The position numbers were made by a program, and so were the translations under genes. The notes under the pieces are model-generated. The model was not told where the DNA came from. It ran no database searches and saw only the letters and a program-made list of their open reading frames with translations. Below are positions 12,298-25,000 of a stretch of DNA of 64,000 bases, piece by piece (position 1 is the first letter of the stretch; each line of letters opens with the position of its first letter). The DNA is from Spizellomyces punctatus DAOM BR117 (Eukaryota > Chytridiomycota > Chytridiomycetes > Spizellomycetales > Spizellomycetaceae), in NCBI RefSeq assembly GCF_000182565.1, contig NW_015971539.1, positions 677,219 to 741,218 on the forward strand. The letters run 5' to 3'.

Positions 12298-14766
12298 TCA
12301 TTCGACACCGTCCACAAGAGGAAGCCTCTTTCGCAATTTACCGTTTATTTCCGTAGGCGTCAAAGACTCCTCATCATCGTCATCATCGTGCTCATCATTC
12401 CTATCATACTCGTCTTGGTCCTCTCTCTCTTCCTCCTCATCACTCATAATAGGGGAAGCATCGGACCATGGAGAGGCAAGATGTGCCTCATGCGTCGCTT
12501 CCGGTTGAGGTTGAACAGAATTTTTGCGGCCAACCGGTCGGACTCTGGTTCCTGAAAGAGGATACCGTCCCCCACCTTTACCACTCTCGGTGACAAGTGG
12601 TTCCAAATTCGTATGAGATTTCTCCTTCTCGAGAGCACGAAGAACGGCTTGGTGGATTTCTTGTTCGGCGGGTTGGTCAACCGGTTGCAGCAGGGCCTCG
12701 GTCAAGGTTGCGGCGCGAGTAAGGGGCCGTGACGAAGCCATGAGAACTCTCTCAGCGCTCACGCGCCCATCCAGAACGATTTTCGAGCCAGTTTCATCGG
12801 GGCGACCTTGTCCCATTTCGAGAAGAGTCGATATTTGGGTCTCTGAGATCCAAGGTACCGTGCGGATAGGTGTAGAGTCGGCTTGGACGGTCGCAGACGT
12901 GTCCGACCATGTTTCGGCGTATTCGTGAAGGAGGCCGAGAATGGCAGGGTATACTGTCTTTTCGAGGCCTCGCGCCCACAGAAAGCATATGTGCTGGTGT
13001 ACGTGCGCACGGCTGGCGTGAGACAGCTTTCCAGGCGGACAGCAAACGGAAGATAAACCTTACCTCATACTCATCCACCTTCATACAATAGATGGGTGTC
13101 GCGGTCTCTTCCAATAACCAGTTCATATCCGCCAACGTATCCTTCCCTCCGTAAAACAATGCAATCGGCGTCTGAATATGCTCCGTCGGAAACTTTGGCA
13201 CAACATGGCCCGATGAAGAGTTGGGGAGTACAGTCGGACTTTCGTCGTACATTTGGAACCGTCCGTTCCGGATAATTTGGAACCAATGGACCTAGTATAC
13301 AAACATTAGCTCAACGCTTTATAGCATGTTGAAGAAATACCCAGAATAAATCTTACCACACACTTGACGGATGTGTAGGAGTACAAATGCTGATAACAAA
13401 CATTCTTATGATCAATCATTTCTGCATTCCACTTGAACAGAAACCGCACAGCGACATCAATCAACCACGCAAAACTGAGTGGTGTCAGAATGCTCTGCCA
13501 AAAGAGGGTAATAGACAACAGAGATTTACGACCAAAGAGAAGGAAAACAATTTCCGGGGAGATATTGAGCATAGTTCCTAGGACTTTGTTTTCGAGGCCC
13601 ATCGGCTTCGCGGCGGGTGCGAGAGCCACAAAGAGGTTGATACGTTTGTTCAGCTTGGAGTTGATGGAGAGGGATGAGAATCCCTGTGCTGTGCCTGTGA
13701 CCCAAATTGTGAGATCACACATGGCCCTTACATCTGAATCAAAGAGTCCTCGTCCTTACCTTGCGAAAAACCAATGTACGTGAGCGACGGGACACCCGTC
13801 ACTTTGAGAATATACTATAAGATCGCAAGCGTGTGAGACAAGCGATCAACCTGTTACCATCATGCGCCGGACTCACATCAACTGCATCCGGTAAATCATA
13901 TAAAGCCAAGTGATCCATCGAAAAGTCCCAAAATGCTTCTTCCGTGGGTTTCAAACTCCGATGTTTACAGCTATACTTGTTCCCTCGTGTATTCCCCAAC
14001 CATACATCATACCCCGCATCAGCCAAGGTAAAGGCAAGGGACAGCTTTGGATCAGGAGTGCACACCCAGACTTCAGAGCACATGAGAAACCCATGCCAGA
14101 GGAGGACGACAGGGCGGTTGTTGGTTGACTGTCGTGTTGGACGGGTGCCGGACCGACGGGCGAGGGCCTTTTCCCGCTTTCTGGATTCATGTTCGGCGCG
14201 AGAGGTGGGTATACGATGGAGGGCGAGGATATAGCCATCTTTGCTTGTCACATAGTGGTGTTGGAAAGGAAAGCCCCTGATGATGGAGAGAGTTAGTGAC
14301 CAGGTTTTGCGTCATCTGAATGCCCTGCGGTGGGCACCGCATGGCGACATGGCACGGGGTACATGCCAGGCCAGCCATACAGCACAGGTTAATCAACACA
14401 AAGCGCCAATCACTTTTGCAAAATATCTGCCTCTTCAAAAGTTCCTCACCAGCACTGCACCACCACGACCAGCTTCCCACACTCGTTCCATTCAGCCCAA
14501 ACTCACCAAAATCGTGCAAACTCTTCCGTCGAGTTCAAGGTCTCAAACACCTTTTCCGCCTTTTCATCCCCATTCTTCTGATCCTCTGACGCATCCTTGT
14601 CTTGTTTAAACATTTTCCTAATCCAGTCTACAATGTATCTCAACGGCCAAAAGACCGCGAATACAAATCTCAAAATCGGTTCGGTAATAAGAATGGTGAC
14701 TGCCAGAAAGAGCCGAAGGTAGTCTTGGATTCGCAGCCGTCCGAGGACGGGGATGTAGGAGAGCAT
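12298..14766 (-). CDS. Acid-lipase-family lipase / steryl ester hydrolase
   Basis: The N-terminus (start 14766) has a hydrophobic anchor, reading DYLRLFLAVTILITEPILRF. An alpha/beta-hydrolase lipase domain follows, with TSKDGYILALHRIP, VVLLWHGFLMCSEVW (oxyanion region), GYDVWLGNTRGNKYS and the nucleophile elbow YIGFSQG near 13780. The catalytic Asp lies in YGGKDTLADM and the His in YE-HMLFLWARG. This arrangement is that of the TGL1/YEH1/YEH2 and mammalian LIPA family, whose fungal members hydrolyse steryl esters or triacylglycerol at lipid droplets or membranes. The C-terminal tail of about 170 aa is acidic and disordered, with a run of Asp/Glu before the stop at 12298. Several introns are present and their exact borders were not all fixed. 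Confidence 0.85.
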
Positions 14767-15322
14767 ATTCCTTCGTCGCTTTATAAATGTAGATGACTTT
14801 CAGATGAGGTTTTCCGAGGCTTGTTGTCTTTTAACAGCTTTTGAAATAACGCGCATCATCATCATCAGCGCGTTCCTTTTGAATTTCACATGTTGGATAA
14901 AGGGATGATGACGTTAAAAAGGTCGAACGATCGCTAAAGTGTCGAGTTTATTGTTTTATTCAATCCAGAATCGTTACTTGCTCGTTTCCTTGGGGGGGAG
15001 ATTGCTTGAACTCTTTATTTGCAATAGTACGTACGATGTGCAGTCATTCCAACAGGATGTTTAAATAACCGTTTAGCCCCCATCCTTTTCATGATGATTG
15101 TTCCAAGAACCATTGTTGTTTTGGTTTTCTTGCAAGGAAATGCCTTCACTCCAATGCCCACCGCAGTCATCTCCTTTGAGTAAATTGCCCTTTTGGCAGA
15201 TCAAAAATTTCCATAATCCATCGCCAGTCAGCACACTTGAACAGGTCTTGGCATTTTGATGACTTTTTAAACGCCTCCAGATTCCCTTGTCCTTGTGCTT
15301 TCTTGAATTTTACTTTTGGAAC
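14767..15322. promoter_or_regulatory. Shared divergent promoter region of two lipase genes
   Basis: This 556-bp region lies between two oppositely oriented lipase starts. It contains several T-rich and pyrimidine-rich stretches and a TTTTAACAGCTTTTGAAATAAC block, and no convincing open frame. An ATG at 15287 is in frame with the downstream gene and could extend it by 12 residues. I see no recognisable operator. Confidence 0.45.
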
Positions 15323-17218
15323 ATGGACATGGAAACAGAATATACCATCATCGAACCTTCGGATGAGACCGAGGTCGTTCTTGGCAGGACTGCTGAAGGA
15401 ACAGACATTTCAGTACAAGGAGATCCGTCGGTGTCACGTACGCCAAGAGAGAAAATGACCAATGTCTTTACGGGTTTGGTACGTTTCCTAGTGTTGCTTG
15501 TTTTCATGTAAACAGGCTCGCCTTACTTGTTGTGTGTCCAGCGTTTTCTGGTAGGCGTCGCATCAGCAGCGAGCGAAGTGGGCTTTGCAGCCGCCAAGCT
15601 CGGTACCAAATTCGGGATCGGTATCGCCCGCGGGATCGTCGACGGTGTCGGTGAAGCAACCGGTCTCGACGCTACAGGTGTCACACCCCTCGTCTCCAAT
15701 ACACTAGCCTTTGCAGAGTTTTGCGCCATAGCTGGCATAGAGACGGGTCGCTTCTGGACAAAATTTGGCATCTCCACTGCTGACAATAGCGTCAAGGCGC
15801 TCAACCATGTATTTGGATCCAGCGAAGTGGCAACAGCAATCCGACAATTTGCTGCATTGGTCAGAAGAGAAATGTCGGAAGGGGAGAATGGTTTGAGTTT
15901 GGCGGATATTGGTACCGTGGACACTGTGCGAGCTTTGATGGCGTGGGTATCTCTGCAATCCACCACTTCTCTCCTATGGGATTACGACGCAGTCAATTCA
16001 GGAAAGACCTTGGTGCTTGAGCAAGGTGGTCCCATAATAGAAGAACCTGATGAGCCGGTAGAATGGACTCATGTGGAGGGCGCCGCCGCGGTCGAGGGAA
16101 GTATTGGAACGCCTTCTGCGGACACATCCGAACCCAACCCAGCAGATACCGATACCACCCAAGAACTTGTTGCCGATCTTCGTCGCTACATAAAGTTTGC
16201 AACAGGAAGCTACGGGCGCAACTACATTGGCGCCCTCAATGGCCAAATACCCACATTTGGCTTTGCAGCCGATCCAGACCCCCGTCACGTTCCCGCATCT
16301 GCTGAACACCAGTTTTTCGCCTCACACACCGATACACCCCTCGAAGGAATATTTCATTCCACCCATGACACGGACGGCTTTGATGACATTTTCGCCAACC
16401 ACCAGACCTACAAACCCACTTTATACGTCATTGCTGACCACGCCGCGCACCAAATCATTGTCTCCATCCGCGGCACTCAATCCTTTCACGATGTCCTGGT
16501 GGATCTTACTTGCGAATACGACTTTTTTGACGACGAACAGGTGCATTCTGGCATGATGCGCGCCGCTCAAGCTTTGGCGGGGGTCAACCACGTTGCACGC
16601 GTCCGTGAATCCGTCCAGAGCCTCTTGGAACAACACCCGTCCTATTCCCTCCTTCTCACAGGTCACTCCCTGGGCGCCGGTCTGGCGACTTGCCTCGCAC
16701 TCGTGTGGACGGATCGCTCGACAGGTACAATCCCCTCTGAAAGCGGTCTCCCAGCCGGGCGCAATGTCCGTTGTTACGCCTTTGCGCCACCTTGCGTTGT
16801 GACACCCGCACTATCAGCTTCGTGCACGTCCTTTATTACGTCTTTTGTTTTTGGCACGGATTTAGTCTGTCGTCTCTCCCTCGGCTCTGTACGCGATCTT
16901 ACTCGCGTGGTAGCCTGGCTTCATACTCACCCATCCGAGCGGGACGATCTTCTCCAGCGCGTGGCATTTGCCCAGGGATCTGATAGTTTTGACAACGGAG
17001 GGGATATTGACCTCCGTCGCCGAATCGAACGGGAATGCATGGTGAATGATAAGTTGTACCCTGCTGGACGTATCGTATGGGTGCAGGAAACGGATGGCGT
17101 GCTAAAAGTCATTCAAGTGGAGAGACCGTCCAAGGCTTTAGGACAGATTCTGTTTACCAGAACGATGGCGAGAGATCATTTACCTAACGTCTATTCGAAT
17201 GTGGTTCAGAGATTGTAG
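15323..17218 (+). CDS. Class 3 lipase, diacylglycerol-lipase-like
   Basis: Two exons (15323-15478 and 15542-17218) give 610 aa. The N-terminal 60 aa are acidic. A hydrophobic or amphipathic Gly/Ala-rich stretch (about residues 55-110) could associate with membranes. The lipase domain occupies the second half: LYVIADHAAHQIIVSIRGTQS, the nucleophile elbow LLLTGHSLGAGLA, YAFAPPCVV, and FGTDLVCRLS with the likely catalytic Asp. This matches lipase_3 enzymes of the sn1-specific DAG lipase type, which release a fatty acid from mono- or diacylglycerols. The first ATG in context (MDMETEY) was chosen over the in-frame ATG at 15287. It shares its upstream region with the lipase on the minus strand. Confidence 0.85.
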
Positions 17219-17534
17219 AAGTGTTGTTGGCTTTATTTTCGCTTTTGATATTCAGTTTTTTATATTAATGACTTTTATATAGTGAGCTCGTTTGTTGGCT
17301 TCATTTACGTAGTGTCCTTGCTTGTTGAGTTTTATTGGTTTTAGCTTCTTACTGTTGTAGTTTGCATGTACATGTTTTATCACGGTGAACACGTTACTGC
17401 TTATTCATGTATATATCGTTCCTGGCACACACATGGTGCATTCTCCGTGAAAATATAGAAAGATGTGCAGCAGATATATATATTCCTTTCTCATGCTGTA
17501 TTTACACGTGCTTGCACAATTCACAGACAAATAC
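17219..17534. other. Convergent 3' region between lipase and GBP-like gene
   Basis: The stops of the DAG-lipase-like gene and the GBP-like gene face each other across about 316 bp of AT-rich sequence. It contains TATATA-type runs such as ATATATATATTCC near 17473 and T-rich stretches that could serve as polyadenylation regions for both strands. No gene is evident. Confidence 0.4.
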
Positions 17535-19991
17535 TCACTTTCTTCCGGTATCACTCCTCCAAATCCTTTTCCACACCCACGGCATAACCAAGAATCCCAC
17601 CCCACTCCCAAACACCAACACAAATGTCACAAATCCCCTAGCAAATCCCCGTAAGGCTTTCATGGCGTCCTCCATCTCATCTGATAGGCCACGGACATTC
17701 CATCGAAGGTTGGATACATCTCGACCCAGGATGGTCACCTGGCTCCCAATCCAGAGGAGATAGATGATGCCAAGGAGGGGAACTGAGATTTTAAGGACTT
17801 CCTTGCCAAGTGTGATAAGATGTCTGTAGGCGTGGGTGAGGAGTGTCCCTGTTAGATGGGTAAGGCGCACACCCATCGTCCACAAGGTGTGCCGCCACTG
17901 AATCGCAACACCAAGACTTAAAAGTCCTCCTCCGGCAAGGAATGCAGTTTTGTACGCATTCCACAAGGGTTGGATGACCTCCAGTGCAATTTGGAACGGG
18001 TTGGGACAAGTCGCGTGGGTGAGAAGGATCTGGTGTACAGCGGTATCAATCTCCATATTTCGTTCGTGGGCAGATCCGGAGCCGGCTCCAACGATATGGT
18101 GCATAATATCGTGGTCGTAAGAAGATGGAAAGTGTTTAATCATGGGTTTAATGATTTTGTCGCGCTCCATCTTGATGCGCTTGTGAAGTGCTTCTTTCAG
18201 AGACGTTGTGAACCACCATTTACATATACGGTCCGGGGTATCCCGCAAGCCTAGAAGCCAGTCCATGACTTCATCGTGAGCTGCGTCCCCCTTGGCTTTG
18301 ATTTCAGTCTCGGCCCAAGTGATGTAAACATTTTCCCACTGCTCCACGCGATTGGCGAGTTCTTTTTCTAGAAAGGCAATCACCATGACTCCCCGAGGAT
18401 CTTCCCCCAGGTTTTTGACGCTTGCTTTCATTTTAGCCATTTCAACGTCGGCAAGGGCCTGAAGTTTTTTTGTGAATGTGGCAAAGTCTCCTTGCATAGT
18501 GATGGGAAGTTTGGCAGCGGCAGCATCGAAAGCACGTAGGAGGCGCTTGGCTTCGTGCTCCAGTTTAAGTTGAACGGCCCGGGCCCAGTTTGTGTGTTCA
18601 GGGATTTGTATGGGAGCTTCCTTATCCCAGAGGGTGATGAGCTTGACGAGCTCGGCTCCACTCAGATTCCGACCGTTGAGTCGTTTGGGCGCAATATGGG
18701 TGCTGACGGAATGATGCAGTGATGTGACATCCTTTCGATATTCCTATTCGGCGCAATGCCTTGTCAGAACAGGAGGAGGTTAACGTGCTGACATGCGGAC
18801 TACCTACCTCTTTAAAGTCCGCCCACCCAATCTCATCACCATCACCAGCCATCTTGGCGTCATCATCGCTGGGTCTCACGATCGGAACGAGTTCAATAGT
18901 GCCAAACTATGTAACAGGTCAATACCACCGGCCACCGTATACAGATTCAAAACATATTCACAAGTCCTACCTGTTGCTGCAAGAACCTGACATCCACATT
19001 AGCATCCTCCAAAAAGGTATCCTTTGTAATCAACTGATCCAGAAACTCTTTCGCAGTCCATCCTGCCTTACGTAGCGCATATTTGTTAAAATTCTGGACG
19101 GCCCAGTGGAGGTTGGGTGGATCCAGGTGCTCTGGGATGGCAATAAGGTCATGCTCCTCGCCAGGAACCGTAAGCGGTAGCGTGTTGTTTGAATCCACGG
19201 TAGCGGCAGCAACGTCCATCATGAACAGGCGAGAGAACGCTATATTTGGCACAGTAGAGTGAGACCCTGTCGGAAGTTTAGCTTCTGATTTGATTGACTC
19301 ACCCACAAGTGCCTTCAAGTTTCGTACATCAGCGGCATCCACCGGTGCCCACGTATTATATAGCACCGCGCTGGCAAGCATGGAGGCATGTACAAACAAT
19401 TCGACCTCGTACGCAATAGTTTGAACGGACTCTACTCCGTGCAACCCCTCACTATCAATCAAATACGTTGGAACCCCACCCATAGTGATAGGTTTTGGCC
19501 AGATCCATAAACCTGTCGGTCGGATGGTGTGTTGGAATATGTTGATAGATGGACGAATTGTTTTTTTTAGGACCTACCGTGCGTTTTGGATGCGACGCCG
19601 CCTCCAACCGGGAATGGGATTGCGGACTTTGTCACCCGCGTTGAAGCGTCGCTACCATTTTCAATGCGTACTATTTGGTTTAGCAACTACAAATAGACTA
19701 TGAGTTTGAACGAACACGCTGGAATGCAAATCCCTCTTGACCTACAAAAGACTTTCCCGTCCGCGTCGGTCCAACCGCGGAAACAATGGCAAAAGGCGCG
19801 TAGAGTGAACCCAAGAACGCCGATCCCTCTGGTGTGAGACGAAGTCGGGTGCCTGCTACCGTATCGCTATCGTCCTTTGTCCGGCTGAACAGGAGGATGG
19901 GTGTGTTTTCAACTGGCAAGTGCGGGGATTGGGCGCTAACGGCGAACGCGACGTAGAGGAGAAAGAGAAGGCGACAGTATGGGGATCGCAT
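17535..19991 (-). CDS. GBP-like large GTPase with signal peptide and C-terminal membrane segments
   Basis: Exon 1 is 19991-19746, exon 2 19686-19578 and exon 3 19512-18971, followed by two more exons. The protein opens with a typical signal peptide (SPYCRLLFLLYVAFAVSAQ). Next come the GBP-type P-loop VGPTRTGKSFLLNQ, a switch segment VASKTHGLWIWPKP and the G3 motif LIDSEGLHG. A helical region of about 400 aa follows, then two or three hydrophobic segments (VLKISVPLLGIIYLLWIG and GFVTFVLVFGSGVGFLVM) near the end. GBP/atlastin GTPases dimerise on nucleotide hydrolysis and remodel membranes. The usual TLRD nucleotide-base motif is not clear: the nearest sequence is SRLFMMDV, lacking the Arg. The topology suggests an ER or secretory location. 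Family call strong, cellular role inferred. Confidence 0.8.
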
Positions 19992-20294
19992 TGGCGAGGG
20001 CTTTCGTTTGCGTTGTGCGTGTGTGTAAGATGGTTTCCTTGATGGATGCCTTGCAGATGGCCTTTTTGACAGTCGAAGAGCGCGGAAAGCCCATTCGATA
20101 AGCCAATAATTAATTTCGCTTAGTCTTGCGTTTTGTCACCTTCTTTCCTCCTTCCTGCTTCAGTTGCCTTTTGTTTTTGTTTTTTTGTTGGCATTGGCAT
20201 CAAGATCTTTGAAAGAATACACAGCAAAAGCGATACAAGGTTCGCCAGATTGCTGTTCGAAAAAAGCCCGTAGCGACCCAGCGATACAGTTTCA
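19992..20294. promoter_or_regulatory. Divergent intergenic region, GBP-like/TTC14-like
   Basis: This 303-bp stretch separates two divergent start codons. It contains a T-rich stretch (TTGTTTTTGTTTTTTTGTTG) at about 20170-20190. No open frame or RNA gene is apparent. Confidence 0.4.
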
Positions 20295-21959
20295 ATGAAC
20301 CGACGCTCCTTTCAGGTAACACATCCCCCATCCCATTTCTTTTTTGACAACAGAAGGGAACATGCCCCCACAGTTATCCATACCCCCACTTTGACTCTTC
20401 CATGACAAACCTACCAAGTACGCTCGACCGCCACCGCACTTTGCACCACCCCCACGATCAACATCGTCTTCTTGGAATGGATACCGGAGAGGTTACGAAT
20501 ATGAGCCATTTCACGCCGACCGCAGTGAGGACTGGAGATCTGGTGAATATCATGATGGTGGTATAGGTCTGCAGGATAGAAGCAATGGGCCTTGGGACTT
20601 GCGCTCAAGGTAAGGAAAAGCAGTTTCTGGTTGATTGCACAGTGCACAGGCTTTACACGATGGTACAAGCAGTCACACGGAGCAACGATACGATCTTTAT
20701 CCTCGACGAGATCCCCAACCACCACCACCGCCAACACCGCCACCTCCAACACACGATGCAAGCCTTGAACCCATCATCGAGTCCTTTGTCACCCGTCCCC
20801 CCATTTCAAAAGCCGTTCAGTTCCTACAGGACGGGCTCCTCCCTGACGTCCCAGGAAACTACACCCTCCCCACCAACCTGGACCCACACAATCCATATAC
20901 GTATGAGCAGTTTTTAGATGGGTTGTCCGTGCTTGGGAACTATAGCTTTTTGGTGGATAAGTGCTCGTATGGCAAGAAGGAACGGGCGGGCCGCTTTGCG
21001 CGAAATGTCGAGGAAGAACCCGAAGAGGACTACTTTTCTTTGAGGTCTAGACAAAATGCTGATTATGCTCTTCGCTGGTATGTACTATTCTAGAAGCAGA
21101 ATCATGGGTGACCATGATACATTATTTAATAATCCATGTAGCGTCAAGGAAGGGATTGAAGCCTTCCAAGAAGGTGATTTCGAGCGAGCCCTGAAAAAAT
21201 ACCGACATGCTTTAGAGCAAGATGCGCGATGTGCAGAAGCATACGTTGCGCGTGGTGCCGTGTAAGTCTGACTCTTTGTGCGCATTCAAGCGCAGGCGTT
21301 TTATTGATTAGATATCCAGCCACGTAAAGCAAGAAAAATACACAAAAGCCATCGCCGACTTTGAACACGCCCTCAAGGTGGACCCACGACATGCAAACGC
21401 TGCCATCTATCTCGCAAAGACACGCAAGCGAGTCGCAGAGCTAGAACAAGAAAAACAAAGTGCCGCGAGGGGAGAGTTTCTAATGGTACGGTTCACGTTT
21501 CATTGCCGCCAATACTCTAATGGACTGGTCAGTTGAACAGCTGTTTTGAAAACATAGCCAGTAGATTACGATCCCAGACATCCAACGCATCCAGCAGCAC
21601 TCTCCAACAAACTCGCGCACGTTCGTTTCCGTTCCGCTGAGAGCTCAACAACGGAACTCATGACAGATCCAGATCCACCAGCTCCCGAACCCATCCATGA
21701 CCTGACAAAACGCCGTCTCGTCTCCCCACCACCCACCAAACGCGAAAAACGCTCCCCGCACAAAAAAGACAAGAAGAGAAAGAAAAAGAAACGGCGACGA
21801 CAGAGTGTGGAGAGTTTGAGTAGTAGTGCATCTGAGAGACATGGTCGTGATTATCGTGAAGCGAGTTTGGACAAGAGGGACAAGAGGCGAGCAAGTTATA
21901 CTTTTAGATCCCCGTCTCGTGACAAGAGTCGACGGTCAGGGTCACACCAACGACGATAA
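20295..21959 (+). CDS. TPR protein, TTC14-like
   Basis: Six exons (20295-20315, 20419-20609, 20643-21077, 21142-21261, 21320-21485, 21558-21959) read through in frame. The N-terminal 130 aa are Pro/Arg/Ser-rich and disordered. The central part reads PISKAVQFLQDGLLPDVPG and NPYTYEQFLDGL. Two tetratricopeptide repeats follow (EGIEAFQEGDFERALKKY; QEKYTKAIADFEHALKVDPR). The C-terminus is a Lys/Arg/Ser-rich RS-like tail (KREKRSPHKKDKKRKKKKRR). Two TPRs plus a basic SR-like tail match the TTC14 family of nuclear proteins. Family members' molecular role is poorly known and a link to RNA processing is inferred from the tail. The tiny first exon (7 codons) makes the start less certain. Confidence 0.65.
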
Positions 21960-22052
21960 ATACAATGCAATCACAAACGCATCTTGTCATTTTTTTTGTT
22001 TGTCATATTATAGATAATGTTGCAAAGAAAAACAAAATTGAAAATATAATTT

Positions 22053-25000
22053 TTATACAGCACGTCCAAATTCCGTGTTCGCCAACCCACGACACTGCAA
22101 GCCAAACAACTTGACAGCATCTCGCGTACGTTTAATTAACCTTGACCTAAACCAGATAACATTCAACACCCAAAAAAACAAATAACCAATTATAAAACAA
22201 GTACATACCCAACAACAGCCTTGACAAACGTCTTCTTTTCTTCCTGACTGACACGAGGCGTCGGGAACCCCTCATGAGCCAAACACCCCAAAAGCCACGT
22301 CCGAGTCCGTTCAGGGTACTTTGTCACCAGTTTAAAAAGCACATCCGCAAGTTTTGGATCCAAAGACCGAGGTTGTTTTCCTGCAATGGCCTTTCACCAG
22401 AAAAACAAGAATATTACAACCCTTTCACTCATTCAAACAACAACAAAAAGACATACCTCAACTAACCCCACCACCCAAACCTCCCCAACACCCTCAACAA
22501 CTCGCCTCGTAACCCCAAACCCTTCATCATCATCCATCCCAATAAACACGACCAAAAAATCCAAAATGGCTGTAACGGCCAGCCGTTCTTGGATGACTAA
22601 ACCTCGAGGGACGAGTCCACCAAAGAGTGCGTGGAGGATATTGGGTGAGAGTTCATGGAGGGCCCATGGACATCGTATGGTATACTAGTAAACAAAAAAC
22701 TTGTTTAAAAAACAACGATCGGAAAAATGAATTGTTTTTTTTTGGTTGCTTTTTTTTTACCCGCTGCAACAACTCAAAATACGACGCAACAACATCCGGA
22801 TACATTTCCATTTGCTCCGTACTCTCCAACCACTGTATCGTCCGCCCAGTCACTTCCACAATCAGCCTCGTAAGTTCCTCTCGTTGCGGGATGGACGCTC
22901 TATCCGCGAGTCCATCGCCATAGGCACCTGCGGTTGCGGCTGCGGTGTTGAGGAGGCAGGCGTGGGGATGGTGGGCGTAGAGGTGGGTGATGAGGGTGAT
23001 GAGGGCTGGGAGATTGGGTGTAAAGATGGGGAGAGTGTTTCGGAGGGTTTCGTTGATAAAACTGCAGAGGGACTGGTTGCATACAAAATGTAGGTGAACA
23101 TACTTTTATTGTTGTCGTTAGAGGGATGAATAGAGGACAAACCTGCATGACATGTTCATCTGCACCAAAAAGCGTACAAATCCGTTGCGTAACGTCCCAT
23201 ATGACTGCTGCGACTGATTGTTGTTGCGGGTCACTGCTTCCAGCTGCAGGGGGTGCCAACCCCGTGAGTGACTCTGTCGAGCTATCAGCATCGGATTCAG
23301 GGTGTTGGATGCCCTGACAACAGGCTTTGAGGTACCCCAATTGATTAAGGACAGTTTCCTTGGTTTGATCCGCGTCCTTGAATCATGTGTGAGATAAAAC
23401 ATACAAGGTAGGCATGTCATATAGAGACTTGCCTGTTGGACAGTATCTAGCGCACATGTGATATCACGGACAATGCCACTCAAGACCGTCAAGAGTCTTG
23501 GAAGGAGTAAGGCGTACGGCATGCATTGAATAACATTCGTAACAGCTTTAACCAGCCGAGATTTTTCCAGTGGCTAAAAACCAAACAAAACAAAAGGTGT
23601 GAGTAACAGTGTGAGCGTAAAAATCCCAACATGTAATACCTGCAAAGAAGGCCCAACTTGGATCCACAAGTTCACAAGCACATCCGCTCCATCCACCAAA
23701 TCATTTCGACAGACATCACAGACATTTAATAACCCATCTGCCGCAGCAGTAGACACTTTTCGGGACTGAATCGACGCAATCAGAAAATGGAGTGCTGGCG
23801 GCAAATGCGCTGTATTGGCATGTAACCATTCCGCATACGATCCTATAGGAAACAATGAGTATGCTTTGTAGATTGCAATTACCGAGAACGCTCATACCAA
23901 TCAACCGACACGTTGTCATCTTGACTCGCACCAGCGCATCAGGAGGGGACGCAGCAATTCGTCCCAACTCTGCAAATAATCGAGGCAAATAAATCGTTTC
24001 CGAAGACGAAACGGAATCGCTGATGGATTTGATGGCAAATAAGGTGGATTCCAGTACCTATTCACGCACACAAACACTGTAAGCTGCTATACGTATATAT
24101 GGCATTGCTTCTGCATTTATATATGTACCAACCTGCCAGTCCTCTTGGCCCGTTTGAATATCATCCAGGCTGCTAATGGCGAGTGGAACCAGGTACGCCA
24201 ACATATCATCGCGGAGGACGTAATGGCACGACAAGAGCGTATCAGCACAGTCACGTCGATAAACCGAAAACCGATCACAAACATCTAGAATTGAAAAAAA
24301 ACAAAATTAAGAAAAAATCTCAATACACGAATTCAACACTTGACTCACCTGCCGCCCACGTATTCCAAATCGTATCAGGCGGTACACCAATCTTGGAGCA
24401 AACCACCTTGACCAACCGCGCAAACACATTTTTCGCAACCCCCATTTTGGCTACCTTGGCATCATCATGATTGGCAGGTACGATTGTAATGACCCCAATC
24501 TGATCCGAATCGACTTGAGTGACGGTTCCGGAGCGAAATATGGGACGACCTGTGATGGGGTCCGTGGAGATATCTGCAGAGGTTTCGGAGAGAACACCCG
24601 TATCGTCGAGTTCTTCTTGTAATAGAGCCCAAAACGTCAATGGAAGCTCACTGTTTCAATGAGTACTTTTAGGAACGTTGTACAACACATGCAAGATACG
24701 TACGTGAGTTCTTGTTCAGCGGCAAAGTACCCCGGAAACCCCGTACATCCCAACATCATATCCAGATAAACATGCACATCAGGTCGTAACAAATGTTTGA
24801 CAATAAACGAATAAAAATGTTCCCCAAATTCTGTCATGAGACGACACATATTTCGCGCTACATCTTCATCCTGCTCTAATCCACCTCGTCAGCGTGCCTT
24901 ATCCCGTGAGTAGAAACAAACCCCCACTCACCCTGTATTGCCCTCGCCAATTCATCTCGGACCCACGCACTCGTCAGTACACTCAGGACCGTTTCCGAAA

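Noticed and set aside
19265..19305. A 36-nt intron (GTGAGT...GACAG) in the GBP-like gene
   Set aside because: It is much shorter than any other intron here, is a multiple of three, and the frame reads through without a stop, so it is more likely coding.
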